64,000 nt of DNA. Source: Phyllostachys edulis. Taxonomy: Eukaryota > Streptophyta > Magnoliopsida > Poales > Poaceae. A program made the translations under genes and the position numbers. The first letter of the stretch is position 1, and every line of letters starts with the position of its first letter. This document shows, one piece after another, positions 11,125-19,895 of this stretch. Under the pieces are notes generated by a model. The model searched no databases and was not told where the DNA came from. It saw only the letters and a list, made by a program, of their open reading frames with translations. The stretch covers positions 98,296,284-98,360,283 of the forward strand of contig CM070562.1 in assembly GCA_036346405.1 (NCBI GenBank), read 5' to 3'.

Positions 11125-12231
11125 TGTTAGACCATGTGGCTAGGTCTAGTATATTTTAGTTGATGAATAATTGACAATGTTGGGTACTGATATTATTTGA
11201 GGCGTGTGGTGTGTGGACTTATGTCGGTCAAGTTGGAAAGAACTTGTGCCGGGAAAATATGGTGTTTTGGTCTTTGCATGCGTAGGGTAACTCGGAGGCG
11301 ATCGTGGTCTACGGCGTGACCGGGAGATGGCTTGGTGCAAAGTCATGGTCCAGAGGGTCGAGGATGCTGGAGGAGACGGTCGGGCTCGAGTTAGGGCACG
11401 TGGAGATCAAAGATGAATGATGCGTGTTGGAGCTATGGAGATGCGATCCGGAGGCTACGACATGTGATAATTTTGGGGTGTCCAAAATTGGAAAGCTGAG
11501 ATAAATTAGGAAATCCTTGTTTATTAGGATTGAGTTAGATTATGTATCCGTGTTGGATGAGGACACGTCTTGGGTTTAGAGACTACGGCCTCTCCGTAGG
11601 GGTGCAGGTCTAGCACTTATATATATATATATGCTGGTGGCGGCGGTTGTAATATTGAGCGGAAACACAGCAGAAAAGAGATTAGGCGGTTTTGTAGACA
11701 GAAAAGGAGGGCCGGCTTCTGTAGTTGCAGTGATTTGGATTCTTTTTGATTTGTTTATTGTTTGGTGTGGCAGCTTTTTGACTAGTCCTTGGATGAATTG
11801 ATGCTGGCCACATGTTTGTTTATTGCTAGCAGTTTTTTTATGTGCATGTAGGCTTTTGGTAGACAGGAAAAAGATTGGAGAGATAACATGATGAGCTTTT
11901 AGCTTTTGCCGGCTGTGCATGTGATCGGAATTGGAAAACCAATTTCCTGTGCACTTGTTGGGGCATGAGCCTTGCGGTGGAAAAAAAAACAGCATTGCTT
12001 GATGTACGCGCCTGTAAGGATCTGTGCTAACGCATCAGCAATTGGCGAGGTGCTAGCAGCGGCAGTCAAGGGCGCCTGGCTGGTTTTCTCAGGAGAGATT
12101 TAGTGCTGGCGACGAGAGGGGTCAGGGGCCGGCGGTAGTAGGAAATTGGTCAAGTGCTTGCGGCTGAAAGATTCAGTGCAAAAAATCTTTCACAATCATT
12201 CACCCCCTCGATTGTCATTAACGATCCTACA
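11125..12231 (+). mobile_element. Solo LTR nested in another solo LTR (short TGTTAGACC family)
   Basis: The segment starts TGTTAGACCATG and ends TTAACGATCCTACA. A perfect 5-bp TSD, CTATT, lies at 11120-11124 and 12232-12236. It interrupts the outer LTR just before that LTR's ATTCACCCCCC end. It is homologous to the LTR beginning at 16588: both share GTCAAGTTGG, GCACGTGGAGATCAAAG, CTACGACATGTGA, GATGAGGACACG and the ATTCACCCCC...CGATCCTACA end. It lacks the roughly 1.8 kb of GGACCTCC arrays found in that copy. A run of TATATATATATA lies at about 11619. Confidence 0.85.
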
Positions 12232-12270
12232 CTATTCACCCCCCTCTAGCATATACGGTCCTCTGACCTT

Positions 12271-13254
12271 CAGGATGAACTGAAGCCATATATACCTTTG
12301 AAGTTCAATACAACATTAAATCAATATGGCAATTCCAATTTATTCCTTTCAACAGAACATCTTATAATCATTAACCTAAGCTACTAACAATGATGAATGC
12401 GAATAGAGTTAAGTGAACTTACACCACTATTTGGACAGATTACATAGAATACTGCCATGGTGCAACTATAATGTATTGAGGTTATCTTTTGGAGTAGACT
12501 AAGTAATGAATTTTTTAAGGTTAGACCAGTTAAGTACAAAGACCCCCGTGTCATATGATGGAGTAGACAGACATGTCTTCTCAAATAATTTTACTCTACA
12601 ATTACACAAAATGGACATACACAAAAGATGACCTACACAACGATTTCATGATAGCCCTGTAATCCCAACCTATGCATAAACAATAAAAGATGCATTATGA
12701 GCTATTAATTACACACTGCATCCAACAAACACTTCTTTCGAACATTGAGTTTAAATTGATCAACCAACAACTTTTCACTCTTTTCCATTTCAAAAAACAA
12801 CTTTACCACAAAATTCCTATGACAATCTATATCAGTATGCAAAAAGACAAAGAGGAATAGAGAGAGGGAAAGAAGAAAGAACCCACTAGTGGTTCGCAGT
12901 GGCCGGCTAGCAGATTGGTGATGCAACACAGGTGGGGACGGTGAGGTTTAGGGCAAGATGGACCCTAGACACCCTCGCGCTAGCATCCTGCTCGCCGTCG
13001 CTAGCGCTGCCCATCGTCCTTGTCCCTGCCATCGCTTACGGACAGGGAAAGTGAGGAGAGGCGAGAGGAAGCGCAAGATCGGACGGCCCTCGCCAATGGG
13101 GATCTGGATAGAATTACCAAAAATAAGGGGCCTTTTCTGGGAAAACGGGGACGTGGGGGACCCTCAGGGGTCGCGAATTCCTTCGCCTTTAAAAGGCAGG
13201 TAATATACCAGCCCAGCATAATAATTATCTAGTGTTCTCCTCTCTTTTGCTTCT
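12271..13254. other. Non-coding stretch of copy A
   Basis: Matches 43636-44430 and then 48870-49054 of copy B, with a deletion at about 13068 relative to B. The GC-rich part (12950-13100) has short open frames on both strands but no recognisable domain. I cannot assign a gene. Confidence 0.5.
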
Positions 13255-13256
13255 TG

Positions 13257-13625
13257 CATCCGGTTTGGCTAAAATGGCACTGTTTGACGAAGAAATAGCA
13301 AAAATAGATTTATCGTGAATGAATTGGCAAAAATAGCATCTGTGCCACACTCAAAAGAACGACAGAAGGCCTACCACACCTCGGGTGCACGGCAGGCCAC
13401 GTGGTGAGCTCCCATTCGGCGGTAGCAGAGTTGGCCTGTCGTGCCCCCACATAGCGATAGGTGGCGTGGGCAGGCAACCTTCTGCTCCCTGGGGGCGTGA
13501 TGGGCCGACGGTCGCTCTGTGAGGGCACGGCAGGCCCCCTGTCGTGGCGTTTTCGCATGGCAGGAGTGTCAGTTTTGCCATTTCTTATTTTGATGGGCTA
13601 TTTTTTGCTATTTTGGTTCAAAAAC
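13257..13625. mobile_element. Foldback element, copy A
   Basis: The left arm (AATAGCAAAAATAG ... GAATTGGCAAAAATAGCATCTGTGCC) and the inverse of the right arm (AATAGCAAAAAATAG ... AAATGGCAAAACTGACACTCCTGCC) are imperfect inverted repeats around a GC-rich centre that repeats GCACGGCAGGCC. This suits a non-autonomous foldback transposon. Its ends are not sharply defined and no TSD was found. The counterpart is 49055-49430. Confidence 0.5.
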
Positions 13626-13843
13626 GTGTTAAATGGGCTAAAACCTCTACAGATGCAACATGGAAATGGAACAGGCTTGTGGCACCAATGCACGTACATA
13701 CATGTCACAGTGACATGTACTGGGAGGGATGAATATAATATGGTCGAATCTTATGTATTTTGGCTTTGGAAAATCCGGTCTATGCCATTGGTTATTTTGC
13801 AGTTTTGGGACGTGTCACTACTTTTTGTCTAATTGGTACTATG

Positions 13844-14661
13844 TGTCGGACCCCAAATTTGTAATTTAGGATCTTCTGTTTTCACAGCACCAGTCCCTGG
13901 ATCAGTAGCTAGTGCCCACATCCACATCATTAGATATCAAATACATATCATAGAAATGTAAAGCTATTGCATAATAATAAACAAAGCGAAAATATAACTT
14001 ACGGCTTTTGACTTTGCAGATTTGCTGGCCGGGCCATTTCCTTTCAAAGAACAGCAGCGGAAGCAAAATTTAAAGTGCAACAAGTGGAACCCACACGATA
14101 TACCCACAGGCAATTGACTGGGGCCCGTGATCTAGTTCTTAGCCTTCTTGATCTCCAGTCTTGACGAATGCTCATAAGTGTCCATATAGCCTTCTTCTTT
14201 CACACTTACTGAATAATAATATTGAGCGAGCATGAGTACACAACTGTACTCGCGAGCCAACACACAGAATGCAATTATATAATATGCAAGGCTGGTCAAA
14301 GGAATAACTTGTGGTTCTTTTGTTTGCATAAAGCCACTTATTGAAATACATTATGTGGTAGCAAATCCTGAGACCTAGCATTTTTAACTAACATAGGTTT
14401 TAACAAAGTTGAGTTTTGTGGTAAAATACTAGTGGAGGCTCCAACCTCCTATATCATTGAGTGACTCCATCCACCCAATTCTCATGTTCTTTCTCGGGTC
14501 ACATCATGTATTTATCACTGGTTCTTAACCAGACCATCTCAAATCTCTAGGCTCCAACCCATCTCAAAACTATGGGCTCCAACCTATCTTTTCATTCCAC
14601 CCACAAATTATTTTATAAAAATAAAAGCTAATTCAAGTAAGCTCTCGGCACCGTCCATGAC
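13844..14661 (+). repeat. Truncated copy of the long LTR element seen at 49645
   Basis: Starts TGTCGGACCCC after CTATG (13839-13843) and is nearly identical to 49645-50462. It then breaks off at CCGTCCATGAC, where CACTA subterminal repeats begin. The insertion was therefore present before the duplication, and this copy has lost the rest. Confidence 0.75.
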
Positions 14662-15061
14662 TGTTTTTAAGGAAAATTCCAAGTCACAAACGGTTTTTAA
14701 TACAAACCGTCTGTGATGAGATACTTATCACAGATGGTTCATATTAAGAACTGTCTATGATGAGATAATTATCACAAACGGTTCCTGATACAAACCGTCT
14801 GTGATATGTCATCACAGACGGTTTTTGTATGAAACCGTCTGTGATTCGCAGTGCAGGAGTTCGAAAAATTTTGAACCCATGCGTGGGAGATAAAATATTT
14901 TGACGCTGTTCTTATATATTGTAGCCGAGTCGAGGCGAGACGCGCTGGGGCGAGGCTCCCACGTGTTGCTACGGCTGCTCGGCAGAGGGTGTGGCTGGAC
15001 AAGGAGAATGGCGCCAAGTGCTACGCGCTGTCAGCGAGGAAGTTGAGACTGCCATGGGAGG

Positions 15062-15470
15062 ATGGCGAGTTCAGCTAGAGATGGGCACCTCACCCTCTCC
15101 AGGTTCTTTCCCTTCTTCCCTTGCTTTCCTCTGACTTCCTGCATACATATCACACACCAGGCCGGCTCTCCATGTACTCCTTGGAGAAGATTAGGCTCAT
15201 GGGGTCCGACTCCAACTCGGCTAGGTCGACGAAGAAGTCGTCATGGTGGCTAGCCTCCGGGATCATCAGCCTGTAGCTCTGGCTGAACATCTGCTGCATG
15301 AGATCATTGTGATCATCTCAGAATCGAGGTATCATCTCGCCTTTCTCCATTTCGACCCTACAAGCGCCTCCTCTTTCCTGACCATCGGAGGAGTGTTACT
15401 AGTGCTTGTGGCGGTCGTGCTTGTGGTCGTGGTGGTGGTGGCCGTGGCAGTGGCGGCTTGATCCTTTAGT
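15062..15470. other. Possible captured host sequence inside the CACTA element
   Basis: Between the two blocks of subterminal repeats lies GC-rich sequence unlike the rest. A plus-strand reading near 15170-15260 contains SLEKIRLMGSDSNSAR before a stop. The minus strand reads MQQMFSQSYRLMIPEA nearby. Either could be an exon fragment, but I do not recognise the parent gene. Later parts encode only a Val/Ala run. Confidence 0.25.
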
Positions 15471-15814
15471 TCTGCTTTAACAATTGGTTTATGTTGGTTG
15501 TGTGAGGAGCTGTTCTTGGAAGCTGCTATAGCTAAGCTGTTGCTGCTGTTCTGGACATGGTGAGACCACGTTGAGCCGACGAGCGCGCTGTGAATTTTTT
15601 TTTTTGCAATAGAAAAAAACTATCACAGACAGTTCTGAACAAGACCACGTTGATAGTTACTATCACAGATGGTTCTTGTTAAGAATCGTCTGTGATAGCT
15701 ATTTTCACAGACGGTTTGAAAACCGTCTATGATGACCGCCTGTTATCACAAACACATAAATACAGACGATTCACAAAACCGTCTGTGATGACGGTTTAGA
15801 ACCGTCTGGGATAA

Positions 15815-15831
15815 CGTTTTGTGTAGTAGTG
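15815..15831 (-). repeat. CACTA terminal inverted repeat
   Basis: Minus strand CACTACTACACAAAACG, followed outward by AAT (15832-15834), a possible 3-bp target copy that cannot be paired because the other end is gone. Confidence 0.75.
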
Positions 15832-16587
15832 AATTCATTTTGAGCCCTTTTAGAAAATTTTTGAAAATACCGGAGGTTTCAGCTTTGTTATTTAGGAAGA
15901 AGACCCATGTATATCTTAAGTAATCATCTACAATGACTAAACCATAGCTATTATCCCCATACTCTTATATGTTGTTGGCCCAAACAAATCCATATGTAAG
16001 AGCTCCAATGGCCTAGAGGTTGACATGATACTTTTGGAATGATGAGAATTTGCAACTTGCTTCTCAGCTTGACAAGCACTATATAATCTATTTTTCTCAA
16101 ACTTCACATCTTTCAAGCCAACTACCAAGTCATGTTTGAAAAGCTTTTTGAGTTGAATCATACCAGCATGAGTTAGCCTTCTATGCCAAAGCCAACCCAA
16201 AGAGGTTTTTACAATTAAACAAGTTTTCAAGCATAAATCATTTGAGGAAAAAATCACCAAATTAAGATTTGCAAATTTAAATCCTTTGAAAGCTAAGGAG
16301 TTATCTTTTTCATTTAAAATAGAAACACCATCTTGAGAGAATTTGCAAGATAAACTAAGATCACAAATTTGAGCAAAGGGTGGTACATTAAAATTTAGCG
16401 ATTCAACTACATATATATTAGAAATGAAAATGTCATTTTAGATAGCAATTTTACACAATCCTATTACCTTTCCTTTGCTATTGTCACCAAATATGATCTT
16501 GTCATTTTCTTTTCCATTCTCGAATGTGGTGAACATTTTTTTATCGCCAGTCATGTGTTGGGTACAACCGCTATTAAGCACCCAATG
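15832..16587 (-). pseudogene. Sirevirus protease/pre-integrase/integrase fragment
   Basis: Reading leftward from 16587: WVLNSGCTQHMTGDKKMF is the protease active site, with asparagine where the catalytic aspartate of DSG is expected. WHRRLTHAGMIQLKKL and SACQAEKQVANSHH follow, the pre-integrase zinc region. Then comes LELLHMDLFGPTTYKS with the first integrase aspartate. The frame is interrupted at about 15937, and beyond it the sequence is recognisable only to FLKGLKMNS, where the CACTA element begins. The asparagine alone would inactivate the protease. Confidence 0.8.
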
Positions 16588-16704
16588 TGTTAGACCCTGC
16601 GGCCGTGTCAAGGTTTTTGCTAATGAATAATTGTCTTTTGGGTTGCTTGGAATTTGCGGTTGTTAAATGGTTCCGTTGTTCCATTTGGGTGGTTGGTTTA
16701 ATGT

Positions 16705-17460
16705 CTTTTCAGGTTCACTGGAGGTCTTCAAGGTTTTCCTCAGGCGCACCTGTGTGGACTCATCTGGACCAACCAGGATCTCCCCAGGTGTAATCTCGAC
16801 CATCCAGGACCTTCCTCTGGAGAAACAGCGTGCATCAATCTGGACCAGCCAGGTCCTTCCCTTAGAAAGACAACGTGCATCAATCTGGACCGTCTAGGAC
16901 CTTCTCAAGACAACAAACGCGCATTAATCTGGACCATCCAGGTCCATCCTCAGGAGAACCACCGCGTATTAATTTGGACCGTCCAGGACCTCCCCAGGAG
17001 CATCAACGTGGATAAATCGCGTCCATCCAGGACCTTCCCCAAGGAGCTCTAACGCGCTTCAATCGCGACCATCCAAGACCTCCCCTGGATCAATCGCGAC
17101 CATCCAGGACCTCCCCTGGATCAATCTTGTCCATCCAAGACTTTTCCCAAGAGAATCAACGTGGAGTAATCTCGTCCACTCAAGACCTCTCCAGGAGAAT
17201 CAACATGGAGCAATCTCGTCCACTCAGGACCTTCCCAAGAGAATCAACGTAGATCAATCTGGACCATTCAGGACCTCCCCATGAGCTTCAACGTAGATCA
17301 ATCTTGACCACTCAGTACCTCCCCATGAGCGTCAATGTGGTTTTATCTGAACCATTCAGGACCTTCCCAAGAGCACCAACGTGGCTCAATCTGGATCACC
17401 CAAGACCTTCCCCTGGAGCTATCTGAACCGTCCAGGACCTCCCCCAGTGAGATAGTCTTT
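16705..17460 (+). repeat. Degenerate array 1: CTGGACCATCCAGGACCTCCCC units
   Basis: Roughly 12 to 14 degenerate units of about 50-60 bp. Each contains a form of CAATCTGGACCATCCAGGACC followed by TTCCCCAAGAGAATCAACGTGG. The spacing is uneven and the copies have drifted. It has the palindromic core GGACC...GGTCC/AGGACCT. Confidence 0.75.
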
Positions 17461-17745
17461 CGAGCACTAGAACTTCAAGTACTGTTCATCACGAGTGCTG
17501 TAGCGAGGAGGTCTTCAAGTTACTGTAGCGAGGAGGTCTTCGCATACTGCAACAAGGAGGTCTTCCGAAGCACTATAGCCTAGGTACTGTTCACCGAGGT
17601 ACTGTAGCGAGGAGGTCTTTCAAAGCACTGTTGCTCTGAGTACTATTCACCAAGGTACTATAGCGATGTGGTCTTCCAGTACTGTAGCAAGGTGGTCTTC
17701 CAGTACTATAGCAAGGTAGTCTTTCGAGTCTCGCAGCTCTCAAAT
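17461..17745 (+). repeat. Degenerate array 2: GTACTGTAGCGAGGAGGTCTTC units
   Basis: About nine units of 25-35 bp built on TACTGTAGCGAGGAGGTCTTC or GTACTGTTCACC. They directly follow array 1 but have a different unit. Confidence 0.7.
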
Positions 17746-17784
17746 CGTTCATCGCGGAATCTGCAGTTGCAAGGAGGTTGTCTT

Positions 17785-18285
17785 TGCAAAAAGGCAGTTT
17801 TTCAAAGACCACCCGGATGCTTTCAAAAACCACCCCGGAAGTTTTTCAAAGACCACCCCCGGAGGTCTTTTAGGAGGACGCCCAGGACCTCCCAAGAGGT
17901 CGTTGTGGAGGTCGCTCAGGACCACTCAGAAGGTCCTCCAGGACCTTCCAAGAGGTCTTTGTGGAGGTCGCTCAGGACTGCTCAGGAGGTTCTCCAGGAC
18001 CTCCTAAGAGGTCTTTGTGGGGGACTTTCAGGAGGTCTTCCAAGACCTCCCAGGTCGTTTTCAACGGGTCTTTCAGGAGGTTTTCCAGGACCTCCCAGGA
18101 GGTCTTTCAAGATGTTTTTCCAGGACCACTCACGAGGTCTTCTAGGATCTCCCAAGAGGTCTTTGAGGAAGTTTTTCAGGACTTCTCAAGAGGTCTTTCA
18201 GGAGGTTTTCCAAGACCACTCTCGAGGTCTTTCAGGACCTCTCAGGAGGTCTTTTACGAGGTCTTGCAAGACCACCCTATTCATT
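17785..18285 (+). repeat. Degenerate array 3: GGAGGTCTTTCAGGACCTCC units
   Basis: About 14 units of 30-45 bp built on CAGGACCTCCCAAGAGGTCTTT and CAGGAGGTTTTCCAGGACC. Adjacent inverted words (GACCTCC CA GGAGGTC) give strong local hairpin potential. The same word fills parts of the unrelated element at 44550-48650. Confidence 0.75.
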
Positions 18286-18319
18286 CCAAATATTGTATGC
18301 TTCAAGTGCTACGGTGCAG

Positions 18320-18540
18320 GTGAGTGATCGTAGGCTTGGTGGAAGTGGTCATAGACATCTTGGATGTCTTGGAGATGGTCGTAGACATGCTGGAACTAAT
18401 CGTAGACGTCTTGGACATCTTGGAGGTGGTCATAGATATACTGGAACTAATTATAGACGTCGTGGATGTCGTGGAGGTGGTCGTTGACCTACTAGAACTG
18501 GTCGCGGACTTTGTTGAAGTGGTCATGGACTTCAAGGTTG
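18320..18540 (+). repeat. Degenerate array 4: 63-bp units GTCGTAGACATGCTGGAACT
   Basis: Three to four units of about 63 bp containing TCTTGGAGGTGGTCATAGA, CTGGAACTAATCGTAGACGT and variants. Because 63 is a multiple of 3, one frame (18324-18563) stays open and reads as a monotonous hydrophobic/acidic pattern (VVIDILDVLEMVVDMLELIV). I take this as a by-product of the repeat, not a gene. Confidence 0.7.
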
Positions 18541-18984
18541 ATCTGGAAAGTGTTTATCGATGATTGAGAGTATGTGTTATGCGTGTGTGAACTGATATTG
18601 GTCAAGTTGGAGAACTTGTGCTAGGAATATGTTCTTTGGTCTTTGCATGTGCAGGTTGAGCGTGTAGATGACCATGATCGATGACAAGGAGGACCGAGAC
18701 TAGGATGGGAAAATCTGAGGTCTAGGAGGTTGAGGATGTCACGAGGTGATCGGGCTTGCGCTGGAGCACGTGGAGATCAAAGGTAGTTGGATAATGCATG
18801 GAGAAGCTTCGGGAGGTGCAGTCCTGAAGGCTTACGACATGTGAGGAGTTATGGAAAGTGTTCAATATCTGGAAGGTTTAGAGATATTGGCAAACCCGTG
18901 TTTGGAAGGGTTTCGGGTCCCTTGATTCTCGGAAGAGATAGGGCTCTGTGTCGGTGTTGATGAGGACACGGCTTGGGCTCTAGG

Positions 18985-18994
18985 CTATAAATAG
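18985..18994 (+). promoter_or_regulatory. TATA box of the TGTTAGACC-family LTR
   Basis: CTATAAATAG in the context CTAGGCTATAAATAGAGATGG, downstream of the repeat arrays and about 130 bp upstream of the gypsy insertion. It fits an LTR U3 promoter. Confidence 0.55.
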
Positions 18995-19123
18995 AGATGG
19001 GGTTAGGTGCTAACTGTGAGGAGTTTGAGACGTGGCTTTTACAGGGGCTTTCACATAGAGCTTTTGCGGTGGAGCTTGAGAGGGCTTTCGGTTGAGAGTT
19101 TTTGAGGGGTGCTTGAAGAGCAC

Positions 19124-19869
19124 TGTCGACGATCGAATCGCCGATCTTACGAAAATAAACGAGGAAAATGGCGTGGAATATCACGGAATGGAATGGGGGT
19201 CGCTCTTTATTGATATGAACTGGATTTACAAGATGTGGCTAAGTACTACCTGAATTACTTGAATGGAGGAATGTAGCAAGACAATCGGACTTAGAATATG
19301 AGTCTAAGGTGATTATCTAGCTTCTAATTCCACCGCTTAGGCTTCATGCATATCTTTGCCTTGGCCTTGTTTTGTGTGTCGCCTATCGTCTCCTTCTTGT
19401 CTCTCTGCTTGTCTCTCGCTGTCTCTCTCGCCTTTCGTCTCTCATGCTTCACCTTTAAATAACTTCCGAAGAGGTAGCACTTACTCTGGAGAAAGGCGTC
19501 CCTGGTGAAGCGTTACTGTTGGTCGGAGCGGTAGAGAAGTTAGCAATGTGCTAACTTCCTTGCGGTTGCTTGTAAAAAGCTTAACCGTAGGGTGGTTAAT
19601 AGTCGGTGTCTCGTGGTTGTACCATCACATGGTTTGGAGCATTATAACACGTGTTCCATTCATCATACGATAAGAAATACCGGTTCAATAATTTTACGGC
19701 GGTTATCGGTGAGGATTAGGCACAAAGCCTCATCCGACCGTGGTACCCGATAAGTAACCTCTGAATACTAACGACCAGGGGAGGTCGTCGGTCTTAGGGT
19801 TACGACCATGAAAACGTATGGTCTTTTATTATATATTAAAATAATACATAGATGTTTTAATCCTCGTCA
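19124..19869 (-). repeat. 3' LTR of the gypsy element
   Basis: 746 bp, TGTCGACGATCG to AATCCTCGTCA. It differs from the other LTR largely at CTG/CAG sites, where this copy has lost or altered bases (for example TTTTACGGCGG against TTTTACTGGCGG, and CTCTCGCTG against CTCTGCCTG). Confidence 0.92.
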
Positions 19870-19895
19870 CCTAGCCCCGAACTTTAAATGAGCTG

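Larger units (their letters stand above)
9398..12265 (+). mobile_element. Solo LTR, Sirevirus-like family with CGGTCTGACCG words
   Basis: The segment starts TGTGGATATCATGGGG and ends ATTCACCCCCCTCTAGC...CGGTCCTCTG. It is homologous in inverse orientation to the solo LTR at 52855-54578. It is absent from copy B, where AAAGGCCTTCAGG is uninterrupted (43630-43640), so it inserted after the duplication. The flanks are GCCTT (9393-9397) and ACCTT (12266-12270), a TSD with one mismatch. It contains clusters of the palindromic word GGTCAGACCGG/CGGTCTGACCG (about 9515-9555 and 10885-10965). It is interrupted by a second LTR at 11125-12231. No coding sequence is seen. Confidence 0.8.
1..14661. repeat. 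Segmental duplication, copy A
   Basis: Read against 37468-50462, this segment is colinear and nearly identical. Matching blocks are 1-2354 with 37468-39831, 4785-4957 with 39831-40003, 6020-7265 with 40003-41266, 7266-9397 with 41557-43635, 12266-13068 with 43636-44430, and 13070-14661 with 48870-50462. Copy A alone has the solo LTRs at 9398-12265. Copy B alone has the 44550-48650 element and two deletions. The left end runs off the window. The right end is abrupt, at the junction with CACTA sequence. Block edges were judged by eye and are good to a few bases. Confidence 0.9.
14662..15831 (-). mobile_element. CACTA (En/Spm-type) element lacking its left end
   Basis: The right terminus on the minus strand is CACTACTACACAAAACG, a typical CACTA terminal repeat. 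Both sides carry many subterminal words of the type TCACAGACGGTT/AACCGTCTGTGA (about 14680-14850 and 15615-15815), in inverted arrangements. The left terminal repeat is missing. The centre (about 14930-15470) is unrelated and GC-rich, and may include captured host sequence. No transposase is recognisable, so it is non-autonomous. It interrupts the Sirevirus integrase on the right. Confidence 0.8.

Noticed and set aside
13690..13720. ACATGTCACAGTGACATGT as an operator-like palindrome
   Set aside because: A single near-palindrome within transposon-derived non-coding sequence, and its recurrence at about 49502 is due to the duplication.
13461..13832. 123-codon open frame conserved at 49262-49633
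   Set aside because: It spans a foldback element and its flank. Conservation again reflects the duplication only.
15243..15461. 72-codon open frame ending in a Val/Ala run
   Set aside because: Arises from a GTGGTGGTGG-type simple repeat within the CACTA element.
16705..18540. CRISPR-like regularly spaced repeats
   Set aside because: The genome is eukaryotic, units are degenerate and abut without unique spacers of constant length, and they lie inside an LTR.
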